Assembly: GCA_036839715.1 (NCBI GenBank)
Contig: DAITDU010000029.1
Location: forward strand, 1-21,940
From: Thermocaproicibacter sp002410755
GTDB taxonomy: Bacteria; Bacillota; Clostridia; Oscillospirales; Acutalibacteraceae
Reading direction: 5' to 3'
DNA: 21,940 nt
Positions 1 to 6,803 of this stretch are shown one piece after another. How positions within the stretch are numbered: the stretch's first letter is position 1; each line of letters begins with the position of its first letter. The position numbers were made by a program, and so were the translations under genes. The notes beneath the pieces were generated by a model that saw only the letters and a list, made by a program, of their open reading frames with translations, was not told where the DNA came from and made no database searches.

Positions 1-37
1 AGGACCCATCCTTCGCTTAACGCGTTGGATGGGTCCT
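1..37. other. 11-bp perfect inverted repeat (RNA hairpin)
   Basis: Bases 1-11 (AGGACCCATCC) are the exact reverse complement of 27-37, with a 15-base loop that contains the palindrome AACGCGTT. No T-run follows directly, so alone it is not a classical terminator. It is probably the 3' end of a transcript that begins outside the window, working together with the next hairpin. Confidence 0.4.
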
Positions 38-48
38 TCGACAATCTG

Positions 49-79
49 AGAGTCTCCCGTCCTGCGGGAGACTCTTTTA
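49..79 (+). terminator. Rho-independent terminator
   Basis: An 11-bp perfect stem (AGAGTCTCCCG at 49-59 pairs with CGGGAGACTCT at 65-75) has a 5-base loop and is followed by TTTTAT. It would end transcription entering from the left, before the promoter of the GH3 gene. The unit it terminates lies outside the window. Confidence 0.7.
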
Positions 80-94
80 TTCTCCCGGGTCGCC

Positions 95-123
95 GTGCCA
101 TACCATCCGCATTATGCTATACT
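95..123 (+). promoter_or_regulatory. Sigma-A type promoter for the GH3 gene (extended -10)
   Basis: GTGCCA (95-100) and TATACT (118-123) are 17 bases apart. TG at 115-116 forms an extended -10 element. Transcription would start near 130, just upstream of the GGAGGGG ribosome binding site. This argues against the upstream ATG at 114, which lies before the -10 box. Confidence 0.5.
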
Positions 124-146
124 GTGGATATGGAGGGGATTTACTT

Positions 147-1439
147 ATGAATCAGAAACCAAAGTTGACCGCTTTCCTGACTATGATTTGCTGTACTGCC
201 GCCGGATGCTGGCTCCCGGGATGCACAGCTTTTAAAGTGCAAAAAGATTCCTACAACAGCTCTACGCAGCAAACTGTTTCCAAAATTGTTTCAGCGACTT
301 CCAAAAAGCTTTCTTCTTCTCTTTCTCCCGCAGTTTCAAGAAAGCTTGCCGACATGACTCTGGAGCAAAAAATCGGCCAGATGTTTTTTCTTGCTTTTCG
401 TAAAAACGCGGATGGCACCGATTTTTGGACCTACAATCAGGCAGCACACAGCACGGTCCAGGCAATCCAGCCGGGCGGTTTTGTGCTGTTCGGAGAAAAC
501 ATCCATACAACGGCGCAGGTTCGCGCTCTGATCCGCAGGATGAAAGATGACTGCCGGATTTCACCGTTTGTCGCAGTTGACCAGGAAGGCGGAAAAGTTC
601 AGCGTATCCGTCATACAGACCTGATTTCTGCAACGGACGTCCCTTCCATGTGGGACGTCGGCAAAACCGGGAATACAGAGCTTGCGCGCCAGGTAGGCAG
701 CGTCCTCGGAAGTGAACTCAGCGTTTTTGGCTTCAATATGGACTTTGCTCCGGACTGTGATGTCTTTTCCAATCCAAACAATAAAGTCATTGGGACGCGC
801 TCGTTTTCAAGCAACCCGCAGCAAGCCGCCATCTTTTCCGTCGCCCTGAGCGAAGGCCTACGCAGCACGGGGATGATTCCTGTCTGCAAGCATTTTCCAG
901 GTCATGGCGACACAGAAGCCGATACGCATGAGGGCTATGCTTCTGTTGACAAGACACTCGATGAACTAAAAAAGACGGAGCTTATCCCATTTGAGGAGCA
1001 GATTAAAGCCGGTGCGGAAATGATTATGGTTGCACATATCAGCCTGCCAAAGGTCAACGGCGATGAAACCCCCGCAAGTCTTTCCCCGAAAATTATTCAG
1101 GGGCTTCTGAGGGAAGAACTCGGTTTCCATGGTGTTATTATTACAGATTCCCTCGGGATGGGTGCCATAGCAAAGCACTTCTCCCCCGGTGAGGCAGCCG
1201 TCCGCGCTGTAAAAGCCGGTGCAGACATCCTCATGCTCCCGTCAGACCCCGCAGCCGCATACAACACAGTGCTTGCCGCTGTAAAAAGCGGAGAAATCTC
1301 AGAATCGCGTGTTGATGAATCCGTCGCGCGGATTCTTTCCCTCAAGAAAAAGTACGGGCTTGATTCTGAAAAACCGCTTGGGAGTGAAAGCCTGCTTGGC
1401 AGCGCGGAGCACCGCAGAATTGTCAGCCAAATTCAATAG
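147..1439 (+). CDS. Lipoprotein beta-N-acetylhexosaminidase, glycoside hydrolase family 3 (NagZ-like)
   Basis: This 430-residue protein belongs to glycoside hydrolase family 3, N-acetylhexosaminidase branch. These enzymes remove N-acetylglucosamine from peptidoglycan fragments or other glycans. The ATG at 147 is chosen because GGAGGGG at 132-138 precedes it. The N-terminus is a signal peptide with two candidate lipoboxes (AAGC, C21; LPGC, C26), so the enzyme is probably anchored outside the membrane. A short Ser/Thr/Lys-rich linker leads to the TIM-barrel. The family signature KHFPGHGDTEADTH lies around residues 248-261 and holds the Asp-His acid/base dyad. ITDSLGMGAI carries the probable nucleophile Asp near residue 334. 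Only the single catalytic domain is present, as in NagZ. The next gene begins 24 bases downstream. Family certain; substrate inferred. Confidence 0.9.
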   Translation: MNQKPKLTAFLTMICCTAAGCWLPGCTAFKVQKDSYNSSTQQTVSKIVSATSKKLSSSLSPAVSRKLADMTLEQKIGQMFFLAFRKNADGTDFWTYNQAAHSTVQAIQPGGFVLFGENIHTTAQVRALIRRMKDDCRISPFVAVDQEGGKVQRIRHTDLISATDVPSMWDVGKTGNTELARQVGSVLGSELSVFGFNMDFAPDCDVFSNPNNKVIGTRSFSSNPQQAAIFSVALSEGLRSTGMIPVCKHFPGHGDTEADTHEGYASVDKTLDELKKTELIPFEEQIKAGAEMIMVAHISLPKVNGDETPASLSPKIIQGLLREELGFHGVIITDSLGMGAIAKHFSPGEAAVRAVKAGADILMLPSDPAAAYNTVLAAVKSGEISESRVDESVARILSLKKKYGLDSEKPLGSESLLGSAEHRRIVSQIQ

Positions 1440-1463
1440 ATTAAGCAGAAAGGAGTTTTTCCT

Positions 1464-1919
1464 GTGAACATCCTTGTCAGTGCCTGTCTGCTCGGCGTCT
1501 GCTGCCGCTACAGTGGTGACGGTAAGCCCTGTCCGGCAGTCCTGTCCCTGCATGGACAGCACCACTTGATTCCCGTCTGCCCGGAACAGCTTGGCGGTCT
1601 CCCGACACCCCGGCCTCCCGTAGAGCTGCGCGGCGGGCGGGCTGTCACGCAAAGCGGTGAAGACCGTACAAAGCAATATGAGCTTGGCGCCTGCGAAACT
1701 CTAAAACTTGCAAAGCTGTTTTGTTGCCATACTGCTGTTTTAAAAAGCCGCAGTCCCTCCTGCGGCTTCGGGCAAATTTACGACGGAACCTTTTCCGGCA
1801 CTTTGATCGAAGGAAACGGCGTGACGGCCAACCTGTTGTACCGTGCCGGAATTGAAATACGGAATGAGGATAATATATGCCTGCTTTCGGGACAGGAAAA
1901 CAGGCAAAAGCTTTTCTGA
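1464..1919 (+). CDS. DUF523 family protein, TudS-like (putative 2-thiouracil desulfidase)
   Basis: This 151-residue protein is of the DUF523 family. It starts at GTG after AAGGAG (1450-1455). Family motifs are SACLLG with C8, then CCRYSGDG, PVCPEQLGGLPTPRPP with C39, and SRSPSCGFGQIYDGTFSG with C100. The characterised member TudS holds a [4Fe-4S] cluster with three conserved cysteines and removes sulfur from 2-thiouracil. C8, C39 and C100 sit where those ligands are expected. Length fits the stand-alone form. It follows the GH3 gene by 24 bases and is probably co-transcribed, but no functional link to cell-wall turnover is evident. Family membership is secure; the desulfidase activity is inferred. 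Confidence 0.85.
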   Translation: MNILVSACLLGVCCRYSGDGKPCPAVLSLHGQHHLIPVCPEQLGGLPTPRPPVELRGGRAVTQSGEDRTKQYELGACETLKLAKLFCCHTAVLKSRSPSCGFGQIYDGTFSGTLIEGNGVTANLLYRAGIEIRNEDNICLLSGQENRQKLF

Positions 1920-1923
1920 TTTC

Positions 1924-1952
1924 TTGCGCCGCAGATAAATTTTGTTTATAAT
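1924..1952 (+). promoter_or_regulatory. Probable sigma-A promoter for murI
   Basis: TTGCGC (1924-1929) and TATAAT (1947-1952) are separated by 17 bases in the 104-base gap before murI. It would give a leader of about 65 bases and start a murI-ldh-mscS unit. Confidence 0.5.
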
Positions 1953-2023
1953 AACCAAGTAGGAATGTCTCAACTTTTTTATAAAAAGCTTCGGAAAGAA
2001 TTTTAAAAGAATGGAAGATAGAT

Positions 2024-2803
2024 TTGAAAATCGGCTTTTTTGATTCCGGTATCGGCGGTCTGTCCGTGCTGCACCAGGCGCTTGAAATCCTGCCCAGGGA
2101 AGATTATCTCTTTTATGCAGACTCTGATCACGTTCCTTATGGGGAAAAAAGCAACGGTGAAATTGCTGAGTACGTAGATGGAGCAGTGCATTTCCTGCTT
2201 CAGGAGGGCGCAGGGGCAGTTGTTGTCGCCTGCAATACGGCAACCAGCGTTGCCATTGAGGCTTTACGCCGAAAGTATCCGGTTCCCATCCTTGGTGTGG
2301 AACCAGCAGTAAAGCCTGCTGTAGAACGAAGCAACAGCGGGCGTGTTCTGGTTGTTGCAACACCTGTTACAGTACGCGAAAAGAAGCTTCACGACCTGAT
2401 TGAGCGGGTGGACTGCAAACATATTGTTGACCTGCTGCCGCTGCCGGAACTCGTCCGGTTTGCAGAGCGCTTTGAGTTCCACTCCGATGCCGTTGTATCC
2501 TACCTGCGCAGCGCATTTGCCGGGCATGAGCTTTCTGCCTACTCCTCGCTTGTGCTTGGCTGCACGCATTTTAATTATTTCAAGGATACATTCCGTAAAA
2601 TTTTTCCGCAGAAGACTGTTATCCTCGACAGCTGTGCCGGCACTATTAACCATCTTGCAAGAATTCTAAGAGAAAATGGTCAGACAGAATCTGGAGCCTG
2701 TTCCGTGGAATACTACCGGTCAGGAAGAAAAATTACAGACGCGGAAAGCCTCCGGCAAATCAGAAGCCTGCTCTATCGGCTTGACCAAATGGCACTTCTC
2801 TGA
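2024..2803 (+). CDS. murI: Glutamate racemase
   Basis: This 259-residue cytoplasmic enzyme interconverts L- and D-glutamate to supply D-Glu for peptidoglycan. The N-terminal DSGIGGLSVL motif contains the conserved Asp-Ser. The two catalytic cysteines are C70 in VACNTATS and C180 in LGCTHF. Length matches the family. The start is a TTG: the nearby ATG at 2011 is out of frame, and GGAAG at 2013-2017 lies 6 bases upstream of the TTG. The gene is followed after 28 bases by a VanH-like D-hydroxyacid dehydrogenase and then by mscS, all on the same strand, so an operon is likely. It has its own promoter at 1924-1952. Confidence 0.93.
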   Translation: MKIGFFDSGIGGLSVLHQALEILPREDYLFYADSDHVPYGEKSNGEIAEYVDGAVHFLLQEGAGAVVVACNTATSVAIEALRRKYPVPILGVEPAVKPAVERSNSGRVLVVATPVTVREKKLHDLIERVDCKHIVDLLPLPELVRFAERFEFHSDAVVSYLRSAFAGHELSAYSSLVLGCTHFNYFKDTFRKIFPQKTVILDSCAGTINHLARILRENGQTESGACSVEYYRSGRKITDAESLRQIRSLLYRLDQMALL

Positions 2804-2831
2804 TTTTTAAAGTGAAAGGGTTTAGAATAGA

Positions 2832-3812
2832 ATGAAAATTGCCGTCTACAGCTACCGTCCGGATGAACTGGCCTATTTTTCAAAATTTGCAAAGAAATAT
2901 GGTGTTGAGCTTGCCCTGGAAAAAGGAAGTCCCTCAGAGGAAACGCTCGGAATCACCAAGGGCTGCACCTGCCTCAGCATGATTGTGTCACGAATGGACA
3001 GGGACCTGCTCCAACGTTTTTATGGCGCAGGTATTCGCTTTATTTCCACACGCAGTATCGGCTATGACCATATTGACATCAAGGCAGCGCGGGAAATCGG
3101 CATGCACGTTGGAAACGTCAGTTATACGCCAAGCAGTGTTGCCGACTATACTGTCATGCTGATCCTAATGGTAACGCGGAAGGCCAAGGCAATCGCCCGC
3201 CATAGTGCTGTCCAGAACTTTTCTCTCAGCGGCTTGCAGGGAGTAGAGCTTCACAATTTGACTATTGGCATTATTGGCACAGGGCACATTGGATGCCTTG
3301 TAGCAAAGCGCCTTTCTGCTTTCGATTGTCGGATTATCGCTTACGATCCGTATCAGAACGACGAGCTGAAGCAATATGGTGAATACGTGTCACTTGAACA
3401 GCTTTTTGCAGAAAGTGACCTCATCACCATTCATGCGCCTGCTACAAAAGATAATTTTCACCTCATTAACCATGATACGCTGGCCCGGATGAAAGACGGC
3501 ATTTTCATTGTAAATACAGCACGCGGCTCAATCATTGATACCGGCGCATTTCTCGACGCCGTGGAGAGCGGCAAGGTCGGCGGTGCTGCGCTCGATGTCA
3601 TTGAAAAGGAAGGAAATATGTATTACAGCAACCGGGAAGATACTGTCCTTTCTAACCGTGACCTCGCGGTCCTGAAATCCTACCCAAATGTTATCGTCAC
3701 TCCCCACACTGCATTTTATACCGACCAGGCGGTCAGCGACATGGTAGAACATTCTTTGGAAAGCTGTGTCCTTTTTCAGACAGGGAAAGAAAATCCCTGG
3801 CAGATTGTCTGA
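2832..3812 (+). CDS. D-2-hydroxyacid dehydrogenase, D-lactate dehydrogenase / VanH-like
   Basis: This 326-residue NAD-dependent D-isomer-specific 2-hydroxyacid dehydrogenase probably reduces pyruvate to D-lactate. The Rossmann motif GTGHIG is at 149-154. Catalytic residues are R231 (NTARGSIID), E259 (ALDVIE) and H292 (PHTAFYT). Stretches such as FISTRSIGYDHID, SVADYTVMLILM and PNVIVTPHTAFYTDQA closely resemble the VanH/D-lactate dehydrogenase branch. VanH makes D-lactate for D-Ala-D-Lac cell-wall precursors. No vanA-type ligase or vanX is in the window, so ordinary fermentative D-lactate dehydrogenase is equally likely. The ATG follows GAAAGGG. It lies between murI and mscS on the same strand. 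Subfamily assignment is from recalled sequence resemblance. Confidence 0.85.
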   Translation: MKIAVYSYRPDELAYFSKFAKKYGVELALEKGSPSEETLGITKGCTCLSMIVSRMDRDLLQRFYGAGIRFISTRSIGYDHIDIKAAREIGMHVGNVSYTPSSVADYTVMLILMVTRKAKAIARHSAVQNFSLSGLQGVELHNLTIGIIGTGHIGCLVAKRLSAFDCRIIAYDPYQNDELKQYGEYVSLEQLFAESDLITIHAPATKDNFHLINHDTLARMKDGIFIVNTARGSIIDTGAFLDAVESGKVGGAALDVIEKEGNMYYSNREDTVLSNRDLAVLKSYPNVIVTPHTAFYTDQAVSDMVEHSLESCVLFQTGKENPWQIV

Positions 3813-3843
3813 TAATATTTTAAAATTTTAAAGGGTGTTCCAT

Positions 3844-4869
3844 ATGTCAAATTTTTTTCATAACCCATGGGTAGAGAATTTTCTGATTCCCGCTCTGGTT
3901 TTCTGCCTGTTTTTCTTGATCAGTGTGCCGCTGACACGGCTCGTCTTCCGGCTACTGCAAAAAGCTTCGCAGAAAGCCGGAAAGCAGTGGGGCCAAAAAA
4001 TTGACCATGGCTTTCACAAGCCGCTCCGGCTTATCCTCGTCGTTACCGGTATTTATGTCGCGCTGAGCATATGCCCTGTTGTATGGGGCAACCCGGTGGC
4101 ACAGGGAACCATTGTCCGTTGTTTCCGGAGCTTCCTTGTTATTGCCATTACTTGGGGGTTTTGCCGTATGGCGGACGTTGTAGAGCTTGGCAACTCCGCC
4201 ATAGCTAAAAAGCTGGATATCCGGATTGACAAAGCATTGACGCCCATCCTGTCCGGTGTGCTGCGCTTCCTGCTCATTGCACTTGCAGTACTGATTGTAG
4301 CGCAGGAATGGAATTTCAGCATTAGTGGCCTGCTTGCCGGGCTTGGCCTTGGCGGTCTGGCTTTTGCCCTTGCGGCGAAAGACATGCTCTCCAACCTTTT
4401 CGGTGGCCTTGCTATCCTTTTGGACCATCCCTTTTCTATTGGTGACTGGATTCGCACAGGTAAAGTTGAAGGCGTTGTAGAGGATATCAACTTTCGCAGC
4501 CTAAAAGTCCGCACAGGTGACCAGGCGCTTGTTACTGTCCCGAATTCTATAACGGCGGCTGAACCGATCTACAATTTTAGCCGTATGGGCAAACGTCATA
4601 TTGAATTCCCGCTTACTCTAAAGTACAGCTATTCTGCTGACCAGCTGGAAGCCTGTGCCGAACATATCCGCAGACTGCTGAAAAACAGTGAAAGGATTGA
4701 AAACGGTACCTCTCTTGTCACCCTGAATAGTCTTGACGGAAACGGACCAACTTTTACGGTAAGTTGCTATGCACTTGTTACTGACTACAATAAATTTTTG
4801 CAGGTTCGCGGGAAGCTGAACTACAGTATTTTAAAAATTCTGGAAGAAGAGAAAATCAGCCTTTCTTAA
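3844..4869 (+). CDS. Small-conductance mechanosensitive ion channel, MscS family
   Basis: This 341-residue membrane protein relieves turgor on hypo-osmotic shock. About four hydrophobic helices precede the pore helix, which is rich in Gly/Ala (GLGLGGLAFALAAKDMLSNL), as in MscS TM3. The family beta domain follows (HPFSIGDWI, GVVEDINFRSLKVRTGDQ, VPNS), then a cytoplasmic alpha/beta C-terminus. The ATG at 3844 is preferred over the in-frame GTG at 3835, because that GTG is part of the AAAGGG ribosome binding site (3830-3835). It is probably the last gene of the murI-ldh-mscS unit. It is longer than the E. coli MscS core because of the extra N-terminal helices. Confidence 0.9.
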   Translation: MSNFFHNPWVENFLIPALVFCLFFLISVPLTRLVFRLLQKASQKAGKQWGQKIDHGFHKPLRLILVVTGIYVALSICPVVWGNPVAQGTIVRCFRSFLVIAITWGFCRMADVVELGNSAIAKKLDIRIDKALTPILSGVLRFLLIALAVLIVAQEWNFSISGLLAGLGLGGLAFALAAKDMLSNLFGGLAILLDHPFSIGDWIRTGKVEGVVEDINFRSLKVRTGDQALVTVPNSITAAEPIYNFSRMGKRHIEFPLTLKYSYSADQLEACAEHIRRLLKNSERIENGTSLVTLNSLDGNGPTFTVSCYALVTDYNKFLQVRGKLNYSILKILEEEKISLS

Positions 4870-4923
4870 CTTTTCATATACGACTTAGAAAATGTTGTAG
4901 GTTAGCTTTTGCTATCTAATGAT

Positions 4924-4957
4924 AAAAGCCTCTTAAAATTAAGGCTTGACTTTTTTT
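4924..4957 (+). terminator. Weak candidate terminator after mscS
   Basis: AAGCCT (4926-4931) pairs with AGGCTT (4942-4947) around a 10-base A/T-rich loop, and a run of seven T (4951-4957) follows. The stem is only 6 bp and overlaps the -35 box of the tRNA promoter. Confidence 0.35.
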
Positions 4958-4974
4958 ACTCAACAGCTTATAAT
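4946..4974 (+). promoter_or_regulatory. Sigma-A promoter for tRNA-Arg
   Basis: TTGACT (4946-4951) and TATAAT (4969-4974) are spaced by exactly 17 bases. Transcription would start near 4981, about 30 bases before the mature tRNA. Near-consensus boxes are typical of stable-RNA promoters. Confidence 0.75.
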
Positions 4975-5010
4975 AGTGGAGCTGTCTGAAATGTAATGGC
5001 AGTGATATAA

Positions 5011-5087
5011 GCGCTCGTAGCTCAGCTGGATAGAGTGTCTGACTACGAATCAGAAGGTCCCGGGTTCGAGTCCCCGCGGGCGCACCA
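5011..5087 (+). tRNA. tRNA-Arg (anticodon ACG), CCA encoded
   Basis: A full cloverleaf can be drawn. The acceptor stem is GCGCTCG/CGGGCGC with one G-T pair. The anticodon stem is TCTGA/TCAGA around the loop CTACGAA, which gives anticodon ACG at 5045-5047, read as ICG after deamination. The T-arm is GGTTCGAGTCC, and the 3' end is discriminator A plus encoded CCA. It has its own promoter at 4946-4974 and terminator at 5100-5147. A degenerate copy of its 3' half lies at 6451-6490. Confidence 0.97.
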
Positions 5088-5099
5088 AAGAAATAAGTG

Positions 5100-5147
5100 A
5101 AAATCGCATTGAATAGCCCAAATGGCTGTTTGATGCGATTTTTCTTT
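5100..5147 (+). terminator. Rho-independent terminator of tRNA-Arg
   Basis: AAAATCGCAT (5100-5109) pairs with ATGCGATTTT (5133-5142). The large loop contains an inner AGCC/GGCT stem, and a T-rich tail (TTTCTTT) follows. It lies 12 bases after the tRNA CCA end. Confidence 0.75.
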
Positions 5148-5481
5148 ATATCCTACAAATGCTGAAAACTGCTAAAAATCGAGGCAGTTACTACGGCGTT
5201 GTTACTAATTCCTTTAATGGAAATTTCCTCTCCGATTTCTCGGCGGGACTATGAGAAAGTGCATCGATCCAGTTCTTTTAATTCTTCGGTTTTCAACGAT
5301 CATGCCTCCTGATAATTATATTGTCGAAAATTAAAAGGAAACAGATTTTCCTGAAAAACAGTAAGGAAAGGACATCTTTCCAAGTCTGTCACACAAAGCT
5401 GGCATCAGCAATACAATGATAAGGACAGGATATTTATTACCTGTTTTTGGTAATTTTTATAAGGAAGTGTGTATTATTGCT
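5148..5481. other. Intergenic stretch without recognisable gene
   Basis: I see no credible gene here. On the minus strand an AGGAGG (complement of 5305-5310) stands 8 bases before a TTG that opens a 15-codon frame ending at 5249. This could be a gene remnant or chance. The end of the stretch carries AAGGAAG (5461-5467), the likely ribosome binding site of the next gene. Lying between a tRNA and a tRNA-like remnant, it may be debris of an inserted element. Confidence 0.4.
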
Positions 5482-6414
5482 ATGTCAACGATAACTCTGA
5501 ACACGACACAAACCACCTTTGTTTCCTCGGCCCAGCCAACTAATAATTTTTCATTTTATCCGCTCATGTATGTAGGCAACGACCCTGCGTTTTTAACCTG
5601 CAACAGCTTTTTGAAGTATACACTGCCGGCATTGCCTCCCTATTCAGTCATAGACAGCGCTTATCTCGAATTGTCTGTAATTGTTAAATCAGGCGCCGCT
5701 CCCAGCCCGATTACTGTTAACAGAGTAACATCTGCTCTGGATACAAGCACGGTGACTTATGCTACTCAGCCGACTTTCGTTGCGACACCAACTGTTGTCA
5801 ATGTAACGGCAGCTGATTTGTATACCGCGGTCCAGTTTGATGTGAAACAGCTTGTAGAACAGTGGTACGCCGGGACTTATGTAAACAACGGCTTTGCTCT
5901 GACAAATTCCGACGTCACGACTCTTGTGCAGTTCGCGACAAATATTATCACATGGGCACCCTATTTCCCAAGATTGGTTATAAACTATCACACTACTATC
6001 CCTTCGACAACCGGCGGAGCCAGTGCCCAACTGACAGGTAGTTCCGGCGGGACGATTCTCGACGCTGCCAACGTCATATTCGCTACACCGTACGTCAATC
6101 AGCTTCCCAGTAATATCAGCTACAACAATGCAACAGGCGAATTCACTCTCACGGGAGCAGGAAACTATTATATTGCCTGGTGGGTAGCAACAAACGGCGG
6201 GCCCGCTCCGAGCCTCGCGTTCTCTGTAAAAGCGAACGGCATTGCAGTTTCAGCCGGCAACACACAGTGGGGCATCAGTCAGGTCTCTGGTGATGCGCTG
6301 ATTACCGTTGGTGGCAGTCCAGTAACGGTAGCGCTCGCGAATACGTCGGGCGGCACGGTAAACTTCGCCACGGCTGCAGTTCAGGCTAACATTTCAGTTT
6401 TGAAAATATCTTAA
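5482..6414 (+). CDS. Putative spore or cell-surface protein with DNRLRE/CBM96-like and BclA-C/TNF-like domains
   Basis: This 310-residue protein has two apparent modules. Residues about 1-175 look like a DNRLRE/CBM96-type beta-sandwich: repeated short strands, FLKYTLPALPPYSVIDSAYLEL, then FDVKQLVEQWYAGTYVNNGFAL. Residues about 185-310 resemble the C-terminal jelly-roll of BclA-type exosporium glycoproteins (SYNNATGEFTLTGAGNYYIAWW, alternating hydrophobic strands, C-terminal VQANISVLKIS). A short TTGGASAQLTG linker joins them, with no collagen-like GXX repeat. There is no classical signal peptide, which fits delivery to the spore surface by assembly rather than Sec export. The ATG at 5482 is preferred because AAGGAAG lies 14 bases upstream; in-frame starts at 5416 and 5467 are alternatives. 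Domain calls rest on pattern resemblance and the role is inferred. Confidence 0.6.
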   Translation: MSTITLNTTQTTFVSSAQPTNNFSFYPLMYVGNDPAFLTCNSFLKYTLPALPPYSVIDSAYLELSVIVKSGAAPSPITVNRVTSALDTSTVTYATQPTFVATPTVVNVTAADLYTAVQFDVKQLVEQWYAGTYVNNGFALTNSDVTTLVQFATNIITWAPYFPRLVINYHTTIPSTTGGASAQLTGSSGGTILDAANVIFATPYVNQLPSNISYNNATGEFTLTGAGNYYIAWWVATNGGPAPSLAFSVKANGIAVSAGNTQWGISQVSGDALITVGGSPVTVALANTSGGTVNFATAAVQANISVLKIS

Positions 6415-6450
6415 AGTTCGGATACAAACCGTAGAAAAGACTAACCCGTA

Positions 6451-6490
6451 ATCAGAAGATCCCGGTTTCAAATTTCCCGCGGGCACACCA
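6451..6490 (+). pseudogene. Degenerate tRNA 3'-half (direct repeat of tRNA-Arg end)
   Basis: This 40-base stretch aligns with tRNA-Arg bases 5049-5087 at about 33 of 39 positions with one inserted base. It includes the ATCAGAAG segment, CCCGG of the T-arm, CCCGCGGGC and the terminal CACACCA. The T-loop and anticodon stem are damaged (GGTTCGAG has become GTTTCAAAT), and no D-arm or 5' acceptor strand is visible. It is either a decayed tRNA gene or a right-hand attachment-site copy left by an integrated element. Confidence 0.6.
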
Positions 6491-6545
6491 AAAAATATAA
6501 TAATAAGTTCAAGTGCTAAGATGTTTTAGTTTAAGGACTGAATTT

Positions 6546-6588
6546 TGTAATAGCTTCTCATCAATTACTTAGACGGGAAGCTATTACA
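6546..6588. repeat. 12-bp perfect inverted repeat
   Basis: TGTAATAGCTTC (6546-6557) is the exact reverse complement of GAAGCTATTACA (6577-6588), with a 19-base loop. No T-run follows on either strand, so it is not an obvious terminator. It may mark the end of an inserted element or form an RNA hairpin at the 3' end of the preceding gene. Confidence 0.5.
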
Positions 6589-6624
6589 GTTCTGTCTGGT
6601 ATTTTTCGTACCCTTGGAATACAA

Positions 6625-6667
6625 AAAGTATTCCGTCGTAATTGCTTTGCGGCGGAATACTTTTTTA
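6625..6667. terminator. Bidirectional rho-independent terminator between convergent genes
   Basis: AAGTATTCCGTCG (6627-6639) pairs with CGGCGGAATACTT (6651-6663), 13 bp with one G-T. A-runs precede it and TTTTTT follows it, so it can end transcription from the surface-protein gene on the left and from the kinase operon on the right. Confidence 0.75.
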
Positions 6668-6803
6668 TTGTGCCATGCAATATTTATTTTCAATTTAACA
6701 TTGATTGTAAGATAGATTCTCTGCTTTAGTGAACCGCAAATATCCTCTCCGTCAGGAAAAAGAGGACAACTACTTGTATTTTGCGCCTATGCCAACAACA
6801 CTT

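Noticed and set aside
2011..2040. ATG at 2011 as the murI start
   Set aside because: It is out of frame with the racemase and reaches a stop after a few codons; TTG at 2024 gives the family N-terminus.
1740..2363. Minus-strand open frame of 207 codons
   Set aside because: Antisense to the DUF523 gene and murI, both of which are clear; composition is low-complexity Arg/Gln-rich as in shadow frames.
5249..5296. Minus-strand TTG frame of 15 codons behind a good AGGAGG
   Set aside because: Too short to call a gene; it could be a remnant or a chance site, and nothing is recognisable in the peptide.
6425..6490. Functional second tRNA gene
   Set aside because: No 5' acceptor strand, D-arm or regular anticodon stem can be formed; only the 3' half resembles a tRNA.
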